Origin: Bugulina stolonifera
Taxonomy: Eukaryota; Bryozoa; Gymnolaemata; Cheilostomatida; Bugulidae
DNA: 64,000 nt
Assembly: GCA_935421135.1 (NCBI GenBank)
Contig: OW285189.1
Span: forward strand, 10,065,072 to 10,129,071
Direction: 5' to 3'
Part shown: positions 35,701 through 45,902 of the stretch, piece by piece
How the letters are laid out: each line of letters begins with the position of its first letter
Position numbering within the stretch: position 1 is the stretch's first letter
Position numbers and translations under genes: made by a program
The notes under the pieces: model-generated
The model's database searches: none
Seen by the model: the letters and a program-made list of their open reading frames with translations, nothing else
Told to the model about the DNA's origin: nothing

Positions 35701-38700
35701 TGCTCTCATCTACTGCTTTTATTACTTATAGAGGCTCTTTGGATGCTATCAGACAATTGGCTAGAGAATTCGCAGAGGACATGGCAGCAGACAATGTCAT
35801 CTATTCTGAACCCAGATTCTGTCCACACCTGTTGGTCAGTCTTTATCTATTATGAATATAATGTTATATATTTATACATTGTACTTAGTGTTGTGTTCAG
35901 ATTTGTATATTTACAATGTATAGCAGCAGTCTATTATGTAACAGATTATTTGCTGTGCATTATGAGTTAGCAGTTAGCAGTCACTGGGAGAGATTATTAA
36001 TACTAATATTATCAAATAACATTATATCTCTTTCCCACTGTAATAAATATATGCAATTGGAATAATCAGTGTTGGGAACTATAATAATAGAATGCTAGGA
36101 GTGTTTATCTTATATAATACCCACATATACAGTGGCTCCATGGTCAACAACAAATCATGACTATGCATTATGTTGTATGTTGATTAGATAGTTAGATATG
36201 TGATGAATAGATACCATGTAGATATTTATATAATAATTAGTTAGTTGTACAATGTACTTTATCTGATGTGAATATGGTGTTGCATCATAATCTATCTAAT
36301 ACCTGTGATACTTTAGTACTTATGCACTCAAGTGGTAGGAGTATTACATTTATCAGTTCTGGGAAATTCACTGATTGTAAATATATTATAATGATAGTAT
36401 ACCTGGTAACTTAGAATTTACACTGTATACTATTGTTTATAGCCAGAGTCTTGTTACAAAGCAACATGTGATGCAGTACTAGCTGACTATAATATATATA
36501 TTATTATGTAATTTATCTTGCTACCCAACTTACATTTTTATCATTGACCTACATTGCTATTAGTATGTAACAGTAAATATACTAGTTACTTGTACCCATT
36601 CTTGGCTACTCCTATGCTACTACCTTTATTCTACATTCTAATATATTATTAAACTGTATTTTATATTCTGTCAATTGACTAATGGTACTGAACAATGAAC
36701 AAGGAATGTAGTTGTGATCATTGTAAAGATGTTTGTATAACATTGAAACTGCACAGCATTCAGTTTCCTGTTGGCTACATGTTTGAGATGTTTGTTTTTC
36801 TTTTATCGCTCTAATAAGGAATTCTACTAATGTATGTTTTTGTACACCTGCAGCTACATGTGTTATGTTGTACACATTATAGTAATGATAACATGACATA
36901 CTATAGCATACTATGTATAACATTTATATGTAGATTGGGGACTCCAAACTTACAGCTGATGAGATTGTCGAGGCAGTGCTTGAAGAGTTTGGTAAATCGG
37001 AGAAGAAGCTGAATATCAAACTCCGTACTATACTCTGTTGTATTAGATCCATGCCAGGTATGGGATATACCTCCCTTCCTTGCACTATCTAAACAAGAGA
37101 CAGCAGAAACATAATTATAAATTTATTTTAGACATTACACAAAATATGTCTCTAATATTATAGAACTTGCTAATATTTTTATGGGTGATGCAAAATGTTA
37201 ATTTGTGAAATTTACGTGCTAAAATCCATGAACGCACTCCAGCACCATGTCATCACTGTACATGTAGGTAAAACAGTCAAGTTTAGTGGTAAAGGTAGCA
37301 CAATGTTGGTTTGATGCAAAGTGTACATACATGTATGTCCAGCGATTATATACTGATACATAATTATTATATTTCACAATTATGAATGTCTGTGTTTTTA
37401 TAGAGTTTTCATTGGACATAGAAAGGTTGTGTGAAAAGTTTAAAGGTAAAGGGGTGGTTGCCATTGACATTGCTGGTGATGAAAATGATCCTAAAGTGGA
37501 CGACAGACACTTTGAAGCGTTCACCGTGAGTATCTCAATTTACTAATTCACTGGAACATTTTCACGTTATATGGTTATTATACACATGTATGACATAGTA
37601 TATGGCTGTTATACACGAGTATGTCATATTATATGGTTGTTATACACGAGTGTGTCATATTATGTGGTTGTTATACACATGTATGTCATATTATATGGTT
37701 GTTATACACGAGTATGTCATATTATATGGTTGTTATACACAAGTATGTCATATTGTATGGTTGTTATACACGAGTATGTCATATTATAATATGGTTGTTA
37801 TACACGAGTATGTCATATTATATGGTTGTTATACACATGTATATCATGTTATGTGTTTTAGAAAGCGAAGGCGGCTGGTGTCTGTAGAACTGTCCACGCT
37901 GGGGAAGCCACTCTGGATGCTGTCGAAGTGGTTCGTACATTACAAGAAGTCTATTTGCATTGTATTAGCATATCAATTATTCCAGAAGTATTTAACAATA
38001 AGCTACTGCTTTTAGTCAGAATAAATGAAAGAAATTTCTCATGCAATACTAATAGCTGGGCAGAGGTGCAATAGTAACTGCATGTCATTCATCACTCTGT
38101 AGCTAGAGGTAGAGCAAGCTTAGAGGCAGTATAAAGGAGCACCAGCTAGCTGTCAGTGTTATGTCAGACTTGCATCCTCTCACCTAACACATGTACATGT
38201 TGCAGGCTGTTGATAAGATGTATGCTAACAGGATTGGACACGGGTACCATACAGTAGAAGATGAAGCTCTTTATGAAAGGCTCTTAGCCATGAGGATGCA
38301 CTTTGAGTGTTGTCCTCACTCCAGTATTCTTACAGGGGCTGTCTCTCCTGATTGGACAAAACATCCTATTAAAAAGTATGGAACAGTTAGTTGAGCTCTT
38401 CATTAATAAATGAATACTTTCTAATGTAGCCTGTCGCTGGTTCGTATTGGCAGCAGTGTCTTCATTGTTTAATATAATATACGAATAATAATATAGATCT
38501 GTGTAGCCTCTGTTCCCACTCCTCTCGAGGATTAGGTTGGCAGTAAGCTTGGATTATAGTGTAGGTTGACTTGTAGGTCTATTATATTGGTGCTCACATT
38601 ATTGCTTATAGGTTTGCAGATGACAACTTTAGCTTTTCGCTGAGCACTGATGATCCTACCATTACCAACACTACACTGAGCCAGGAGTTCTTGGATACTG

Positions 38701-39365
38701 AAACTAAGATTGGCGTCAGTAAAGTACGACTCATACAAACGGTGAGTACAAACCCCTCAAAATCACTCAGTCTAATTCTTCTAAGTTCTCAGTCTGTCTT
38801 TTTTATACATAATCTATAAGTATTCATAGCAGACTCGAGCTCCATGATTGTATATACCGTGTGTATGTTAATACTGGCATTTGCATGTACAATCATACTG
38901 TTCATACAGCAATATTGTTAACCTTATGTCTAGTGGTTACAATTTTCGTTCTATTAATAATAGATGCAATGTAGATCTGCTATATGTTTTTGAATGTGTA
39001 AAACAATAGTAGCTGTCTATTAGTGATGCAAGTGCACTGTATGTATTCATCATACAATGTATATGCAGTTATTAGTACAGTACAGTGCATGTACCCATCA
39101 AATCTAGTATCAAATAATCAATCCTGAATAGATCAAGCCAAACCAACCAATATTCTCCATCACCATTATTTTTCGTCTGCCAACTGGAGTGAATAACATT
39201 TAATGATCAGAATTTTATGGCAAAACCCTTGTTACAATTATGATTATTTTATAGATATTTGATGGTGCTAAGAATGCTTTCCTACCAGATGATGAGAAGG
39301 CTGAGCTCCTTGCCAAGTTACACAGTGTTTATGATCCTGTAGTTCCTGAGGCCAAAGACTTTTAA
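32788..39365 (+). CDS. ADA: Adenosine deaminase (ADA1 type), 349 aa
   Basis: Exons: 32788-32823, 35167-35228, 35425-35547, 35732-35834, 36934-37057, 37404-37525, 37862-37930, 38206-38375, 38612-38741, 39255-39365. All in phase (1050 nt). It converts adenosine and deoxyadenosine to inosine and deoxyinosine. Zinc ligands: His16 and His18 (LHIHFDG), His202 (VHAGE) and Asp283 (STDDP). Catalytic Glu205, His225 (IGHGYH) and Asp284 are all present. IAGDE (172-176) is the ADA1 signature and argues against ADAL. The first exon ends after residue 12, just before the HxH motif, as in vertebrate ADA. The same frame is open upstream to an ATG at 32677, which would add 37 basic residues. Intron 1 carries a perfect palindrome, a MITE and other repeats; intron 6 is nearly all minisatellite. 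Confidence 0.96.
32941..33093. repeat. Near-perfect 153-bp palindrome, no spacer
   Basis: Arms of 76 bases pair around position 33017 with one mismatch (33005 against 33029). TTATAAATAATGATTTG at the left end is mirrored at the right end. The right arm runs straight into the duplicated 71-bp segment. It could form a cruciform or RNA hairpin in ADA intron 1. Confidence 0.95.
33092..33162 (+). repeat. Duplicate of 32663-32733 inside ADA intron 1
   Basis: Exact copy of the DNA around the upstream ADA start codon, abutting the palindrome on its right. It is followed by AT-rich DNA rather than by the rest of exon 1, so it is not a second functional exon. Confidence 0.9.
33660..33829 (+). mobile_element. 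170-bp MITE with 8-bp target duplication (ADA intron 1)
   Basis: Same family and same length as 27385-27554. Flanked by ATTTTTCC on both sides (33652-33659 and 33830-33837). Inverted ends CAATTAGGTGCAG and CTGCACCTAACTC. Confidence 0.9.
33832..34200. repeat. Two diverged direct repeats of about 130 bp
   Basis: The segment at 33834-33960 (TTTCCCTGGGATCAATGTGG...) recurs in altered form at 34070-34200 (TTTCCCTGGGAGCAATGTGG...). They share the order TCCCTGGGA-CAATGTGG, CGCC, CATGTG, GCTACTAT/GCTATCAT, GGCCACCTC/GGTCACCTC and a closing GACTGCAT/GTCTGCAT. These are GC-richer than the surroundings. They may be remnants of an unidentified repeat or of an old coding module; no open frame spans them. 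Confidence 0.6.
34370..34915. mobile_element. Possible foldback transposon, about 550 bp
   Basis: Imperfect inverted ends: GGATTTGCACTACACTAACTC on the left against the complement of GAGTTGGTGTAGTGTGAATGC on the right, with subterminal GTTGGAGTTGG repeats on both sides. Ends and target duplication are not resolved. Lies in ADA intron 1. Confidence 0.45.
37568..37857. repeat. 31-bp minisatellite filling ADA intron 6
   Basis: About nine tandem copies of a 31-bp unit (core TATGGTTGTTATACACGAG then TATGTCATATTA), with a few substitutions and one 3-bp insertion. It starts 42 bases after the exon 6 donor and ends 4 bases before the exon 7 acceptor; the last degenerate unit merges into the ATGTGTTTTAG acceptor. 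Open frames across it are artefacts of the period. Confidence 0.95.
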
Positions 39366-40038
39366 CTCTAGTGTTTGAACTGTTTAGTGACAGTTTTGGT
39401 ATTTTGTGTACTGTTTACCAATGTTGCTACATAGTATAAATTTCTTTCCTGTTTTCTACTTGTCCATTTACAAACTGTCTTACGAGATAGAGATAACAGT
39501 ATTATTTTTATTATAATAACTACTATGGTCTGTTCGTGACAAAATAGTAGGTGGTAGTTTTGCGTTGCATATCATGCACAGATTAAATATATAATAGCAG
39601 GCCTAGTTGCCTTTCAGTTTTGACAATTGAAGCTACAAAACAACAGCCACACTTAAAATATGTTTGGGTGTCACAAGGCTTCTTTCTGTCAGAGTGATGA
39701 AAATGTCTTTCAATGGAAAATTATAGGGTAATTATTTACAATTTAGTAGTATTCCATGTTATTACTTTTACTAGTTCTTTCACTGCAATATTGTTTTGGT
39801 TAATTTTACTGTAGACTGCACTTAGTCATTTAATCAGGTTAACTTTATTTTACCTTTATCAAGATGTATAACTTTTACCTTTCTATTAATGCGTGAGGAT
39901 GAAATTCTAGATCTTATATTTTGACTGAATATAATGTACATGATTATTATAGGCAGAATGGCTTGATAAAAAAATAAATTAAAATAGATATTATTTAGAT
40001 GTTGAAAGAGCACCTATATACACATATATACTGTACAT

Positions 40039-41169
40039 TTAAAGCCGGTTCAGAGGTATGATAAATGATATACTGTCTCCAATATCTCCCCATGATGCCC
40101 TGTTCAGTTGGTAGATAGAGATCCATACTATAAGAACTATTAACCAAATAACACTCCCAGCCAATGATTGTAAAACATCTACAAAGATAAAATAAAAATA
40201 TCAAAATTGTGAGCTGTCACTGGTAGAATTAGATGTTTTGAGTAATAAAAATTCCATTCATTTATTAATGAAAAATTGAATTAAGTGTGTGAGAGCTATG
40301 GTCTTTTTATTGCTGAGCCAGATTGCTATGTTGGTGAAAATAGTAGCCATGTGATGGCAGCTACAAATTGTTCTAGAAAGTTTAGTTTCATAAAACTAGT
40401 TTTTCATAGTTATTTCTAACAATGCATTTGGACTTACAAGATCTCATCTTTTTCTGCTCTGCGAACTCCTCCGATTTAAAAGCATATTTAAAGAACCAGA
40501 TGGCATTAACTGCCCACAGGAATGGTAGCAAAGCAAATCCAGCTACAACATCAGAGAGAAAATGGATGATAGTACATTCATTTTAAAATAAAATTCATAT
40601 TAGGAAACGTTACAATCATAATAGTTGCTGGATGCAACTTTTTGTCAACACGAAGTACAACACAAACAATACCACACAAATAGAAAAGCGATCATCTAAT
40701 ATGCAGAATAGAAGCCTAGTATTCTTAGTCAAAAGATATTTCATACAAAGTTGTCTTCTTTTAATGCTCTTTTAGATAAATAAAGAGGAGAGCATAACTC
40801 CAAGGTGCAGGGCACTACAGTTGGATACATTGTCAGTGTAAACCAAAGCTACAGCCTTGTAAATAATAAATAGCTTAAAATTTTGACCTTAGTTTCATTT
40901 TTCAGCCGGCTATTATAGAATTCACAGCAAGAAGAAAAAAAAGAATGTGCAGGATTAACTTTTTTCCCGACTTTCCCATATGCAATGTCACTTACAAAAT
41001 GTAGTTTGATTGTTTGTAGTTTTCATTGCTACAATAGTTGAGGTTCTATTCTATTATAATAATTTATGACATTAATTTCAGATATGGGGCATGAGAAATG
41101 ACAACATACCTAGATAGTACTTCCTACATATCTTTAGCTTTTCCGCATTGGGTACTTTTGACAAATCCA
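40039..41169 (-). CDS. PSENEN: PEN-2, gamma-secretase subunit, 101 aa; first base of ATG on an unseen exon
   Basis: Minus-strand exons: 41169-41110, 40542-40438, 40178-40039, in phase, plus one base upstream. PEN-2 activates presenilin in the gamma-secretase complex, which cuts Notch and other type I membrane proteins. Seen: EKLKICRKYYLAGFALLPFL (residues 10-29), WFFKYAF, a second hydrophobic segment (about 61-80, SVIWLIVLIVWISIY) and the conserved C-terminal block with WGDIGDSISFIIPL. The family motif DYLSF reads DSISF here. The first seen exon opens with TG after a TTGTAG acceptor; the frame upstream reaches a stop with no ATG. Adding one A from an upstream exon gives ATG and a protein of exactly 101 residues, the usual PEN-2 length, so the start codon appears split. 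That upstream exon was not found. Confidence 0.93.
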
Positions 41170-41349
41170 CTACAAGTATACAGAACTTTTACATTATACA
41201 TTACAACAATACATTTACAATAGCCCAAAAAGAATCACAGTTTTATCCAGGTAGCTGGTCCAAAACAAAACCACTAGAGTCGCACAATCACATATTGGGT
41301 GTAGGGACCTTTACTTACTTTTTAAATCTACTTTATGCAAACATCACAC

Positions 41350-42110
41350 TGAACCTCCCTCGAGGGAAGAGAGGGTGTGCCGTATATGGTTAATAAATTA
41401 GTCAGTTTGTGAAGAGCAAGCAGTCTTACAGAATTCACAAGTATATGGTCCGTGTTAGTGGAACAGGACTTTTTGGAGGTTGCGTTTGCAAACTCTTCGG
41501 TAGCTACTCCTTAGTTAGTGACCTGCTGGTAGAAATGACTATTAAGCATATCCTCGGGATTAAAGGTCTGTTGTCCATTTCTGATAACAAGTCTGGCCTG
41601 GTTCTACAAGTGAGTCACATCTTTCAGGTGATTGTAAAAGGGTCTGCTACTACATTTTTGGAGCGATTGATACAATCAAGTCTCAAATACCACCTTTTCA
41701 TCTGCTTAAAGATTGTCTTAGTAGATCTGTGGTGCGAAGTCCCTGCTTGTTTGTCATAATATGCATCTTTGCTTTTCTTGTACATCTTTAATAATAGCTT
41801 CCTCTGCTTGTGGTCAAGTGTCCTTGGTTCTCTGTTAAACCATACGGGCTCATTCTCATTCAGACTGCTCTGTTGTTTTACAGTTGGAACATTGATTGAC
41901 TGCTGGAAGTTTTAGGGGAAAACGTCCACATTGCTTCAACTTCATCTATGGTTGCTGGTCCATACTTAATCCCTTCCATTACTTTTTGAAAGTGATCTTT
42001 ATCTACGTGATTTGATCCACTTTAGAAATGGAGTTCTAACCCTCCTGTTGCAAACCCTTTGCTCATAAAATGTGACCTCTCACATGAAAACCAACCTGAT
42101 TGTGGCATTT
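41350..42110 (-). mobile_element. LINE remnant: linker between endonuclease and RT
   Basis: Heavily decayed minus-strand piece. Recognisable against the element at 4255-7009: EPVWFNREPRTLDHKQRKLL (compare PVWFDKTARKLTVKQRK), then a basic stretch, SRPFYNHLKDV (compare SKPFFRHLRQ) and PEDMLNSHFYQQ (compare CAEILNSDFNSQ). Several stops interrupt it. It lies just upstream of PSENEN, where that gene's first exon would be expected. Confidence 0.7.
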
Positions 42111-44700
42111 ACTATTTAGAATAACGAACCAGAGTACCTGTAGTAGGCCCTACATGAACTGGCTTTAAGTAGGTTGTTTTATTTGAACTGCAATTTTACA
42201 TCAAGTCAATGCTAAAAAATTGATTGGTGATTTCAGTTAGCGTGTACACTTAATCCTTATGCTACAAATGCAGCATTTAGTGTGTTACTCTGCTGTCATT
42301 TTTAGGTCTACATGTTTTTCATAACTCTAATTGTTATTTTCTGACAATGGCCTTTTTGGATATTTTGGGTCATGTTTTCTGAACATACCTACATGTATTT
42401 TACTAATCGGCCTTGCTCTAACATTTAACATGCATTATTATAGGTAAAGTTTATGCATCTGGTAGTACTACTAATAACTAAAAATGGCGAAATATGTCAA
42501 TTAGGTTGGTTTTGGCATAAGAGATCACAAACATTAATGTTGAAAAGTAAACTTTAGTAAAAAAGGAGCTTTCCTGTATTTGCTAGCATCATTTGATCGA
42601 TACCATTGGAATTGGATTTGTCCACTGAAATCCGTAAGGGGTGAAGACATGGGCTCATCAATTAGTAACACCCATTTTACATTGTATATTTCCAATCATA
42701 TTGATATTAGTGCTCATATAAATGTGTATGTGTTAATTATATTATCTATTTTAAGGCTACAAAACAATAATATAATAATAGACTAATGGTTTATTACAAA
42801 CAATTAGCCTATTATTATTATTATATTATTGTTTTGTAGTCTATAGCCTCATAGCCTACACATAATTAATTAGTATAAGTATAAGTTCAACAATTATTGT
42901 TATAATTATATTATTATATTATTTATATTATTATAATATTATTATGATCATGAATGAATGATTATACTTCTCATTTTAGATTAATCTTTCTAATGATTAG
43001 ATTTAGATTATTATCAAACCATAATCATATCATAAATAGATATATTTTTAACTCTTTTTTTAAAGTTAAATAACATCAACATGAACATGCTAGCTTAAAG
43101 GGCTACAGAAATGATAATGTTTTGTTTAGTATATCTAAACTTTAAGCCCTGAGGCTGCTATATTCACTTCATCAAAACTCTGAAAATAATTTGGGCTGGG
43201 ATATACCAGCATATAAAATTATCATGAAAAGTGGGTTCTGGAAAAGGAAGTCCCAAGTTACAGGGGTGTTATCCACATCCTGTATGACGTGTGAAGGCCC
43301 ATAGCTTGGCTCTCTAATTGTAGTCCTGTGTAGGGGAGTTACCAGGTGCCCCATACTTGCACTACAATCTCACAGCTATGAGCTTTCTGTAATTATTTGG
43401 CTTATGTAATTCTATGGTTTTCTCAATAATATGACCAGCCACCGAGTAATGCAGTGCAAGCAGGGCAAGCAAAGGAAGCTATGAGTGAGGATATTGAGAC
43501 AAAAAATCCTGTAGTTGCTGACCGAAGCTTGTTGAGGGCTATGGCTATGTTGTCGTAATATAATACTTCTGCAGATATTGTTAGTATAATACAAGTATAC
43601 ATGGAAAATAATTTTGATATTTAAATTGCAAGTGGCAATATAATATGCATGTAATAATTGTTATATAGACCTACATGTACACCCAGACCTTTTTGAGATT
43701 AGAAATATGTTCAACTACATGTATGTTACTTATTAATACAAATCGTGTACATGTAGGTACAGATATACAGTAGTTCTTGCATGAAAATATAGAGTAGATA
43801 CTATATGGTATAACATTTTGTAGTATATACTAGATAAACTATAATATGTTATATTACATTGAATTATAAACACAGTATACATATAGTATAACTACATGTA
43901 TTATATAATAACATTATACTGCGTTATGTTCTAATACAGTATCAGTATGTACATGTATTACAAGGTGCATGCATTGTAGTACTGTATATTAAAATGTACT
44001 GCACTCTAATACAAATAAATATTTCATTGGAGGGATAGGAAGTAATGCAGCAGTTATTCAAGCCAATTGAGAGTGGTGTAAGTGTGGCATACATCATTTG
44101 GGGCCACATGCTGTAGTAAGCAAATGCACATAAAACAAGAAAACATGGCAGAACTGAGGTACCCTGTTGCAACAAGCAAAATTTTACCAAAGACACAGTG
44201 ATTAACTAGATCTAAATTTCTATTTGAAGCCTAGACTTGGAATAGCCGATTAGATGAGGACATTGGGTACTGCTGGCATTAATTCCCACCCATTACCTAT
44301 GCTGGAATTTCAGCTAAATTAACCACACTAATTTAATTGGCTAGGCTTTGTTATGTAACGACTTCCATTTTGTTTCCACAGTTACAGAGTAAACAAAGTT
44401 TACATCCTTTGTAACTCAACATGGCTGAATGAGAGCTTGCAGTGTTTTCCATTTGCAGAAAACAGACAAACTGATTATGTTATATGAATTTTTGTTGCAT
44501 ATATTGAAAAATAATAACCTATATAACATAATTGCTACATGAAAAGGCATGATTTCAGTAGTACTTTAAGCTTTTCTTACCTCAATTCTTACCTCAATGA
44601 ATTTAGGACACTCTAACTCTACCAAAATGGTACAAAAATAGAGGGCCTCCTATGTTTAAGATAAGGGGAAAAGACAGTGGTTTTGCAGTTTTCCAGCATT
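42111..44700. other. Intergenic region, no gene seen
   Basis: AT-rich DNA with a foldback at 42757-42839, TAAT/TATA runs at 42880-43040 and many ACATGTA motifs at 43660-43960. Short open frames here lack splice-consistent context or family similarity. Confidence 0.4.
42757..42839. repeat. Foldback, arms of about 30 bp
   Basis: CTACAAAACAATAATATAATAATAG on the left is mirrored by the right arm ending TATTATTGTTTTGTAG, with a 6-bp indel in the (TAA) run and a 15-base loop. Possibly a tiny MITE or a replication product. Confidence 0.8.
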
Positions 44701-44721
44701 TTGCCGCTTTCAATTTTTAGA

Positions 44722-45546
44722 TTAGGATTGTGGAGGTGCTATCCTTAGATCTCGTATGGTTCTTGGTAGAAAACTGTTATGATAGATATGTGATACAGCA
44801 TAGATTGAGGTAGGTTCTCCTCTTTTTGCAGCTCTTGTTAGTACAGGGAGTTGACATTTGTTGTTTATGATATCACCGTATGCAGAGGATAGGGCTTCAT
44901 GTCTGTCTTCTTGTAAAAGAATTCTCATTAAAAGAGAAAGTCTGTGATTCTTTCTCCTGTCTTTCAATGTTTGCAGTCCAAGATCAGTACGTCCCTTTGA
45001 GACGCCATGCAGTCCTTTGATATTTTTACAAATCTAATGGCTTTGTTTTGTACATGCTCCACCTCATTGCTTGTACCAGCTTCTGCTGGGTCCCACAGGA
45101 CATCAGCATACTCAAGAATGGGATGGCAGAGGCTTGTGTATGCTAGTAGTTTTGCGTGTTCGGGAGCATCGCGAAGTGTATGCTTAATACATCCCAATGT
45201 CTTATTCGCAGTGTTGACTTTATTGGATATATGCTTGTTGAACTTCAGGTTTGACTGTATTACTACCCCAAGATATTTTGTCTCATCTACACAGACTAGT
45301 GGATGACCACCTATTGAGTAGGATGGAGGGGGTCTGTTTTTCGTATTAAACACTATGACTTCACATTTTCATTTTGTAGTGTTAAAAGGCATTTTATTTG
45401 TGGTGGACCAGTAATTTAGAGAGTTGATGTTCCTCTGGAAATCTTCTTCATCTCTATCATCATTAACAACGTTATATGGAAGAGTATCATCAGCATATAG
45501 GCTAACATTGCACGTAACACAGTCAAGTAGATCGTTTACATGGGTT
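44722..45546 (-). mobile_element. 5'-truncated LINE remnant (RT C-terminal half)
   Basis: Minus strand, beginning near the RT catalytic box (SLYADDTLPY at about 45500) and running to the element's C-terminus (SFLPRTIRDL). It contains KYLGVVIQSNLKFNKHI and LLAYTSLCHPILEYADVLWD, matching the LINE at 4255-7009. A stop near 45356, a one-base shift near 44965 and the 5' truncation make it inactive. It lies between PSENEN and U2AF1. Confidence 0.88.
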
Positions 45547-45902
45547 GTAATGACAATTCATAAGTGATAAATAAATGCAACGGTTTGAGCAATAAACTTG
45601 TTTTTTATGTAATTGTGCGGGGTTTAGTGTGTAACTCTGCTTTCATTTTTCGGTCTATATGTTCTTCCTAATTTCAAGATATAACAAAGTTAGGCCTTTT
45701 GGTACTTACTGCGTACTTCTTGTTTGTAATTTTGGAAATTATTGTAGTTAAACAGGAAATGTGCTTTCGTCATTGATATGTGCTTGTTAGTGCTATGTCA
45801 GATGAGGCACGCAGGTAATTTTTGAAAGAGAAACTGGGCGTAACTACTAGGTGCGGACTACTGGTTGGAACAATAAGCAAACCGCTTTCACTCGAAATCA
45901 AC

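Noticed and set aside
37568..37857. Possible CRISPR-like array
   Set aside because: Units are directly adjacent with no spacers, in a eukaryotic intron.
37571..38015. Several overlapping open frames rich in Val/Ile/Tyr repeats
   Set aside because: They are translations of the 31-bp minisatellite in ADA intron 6.
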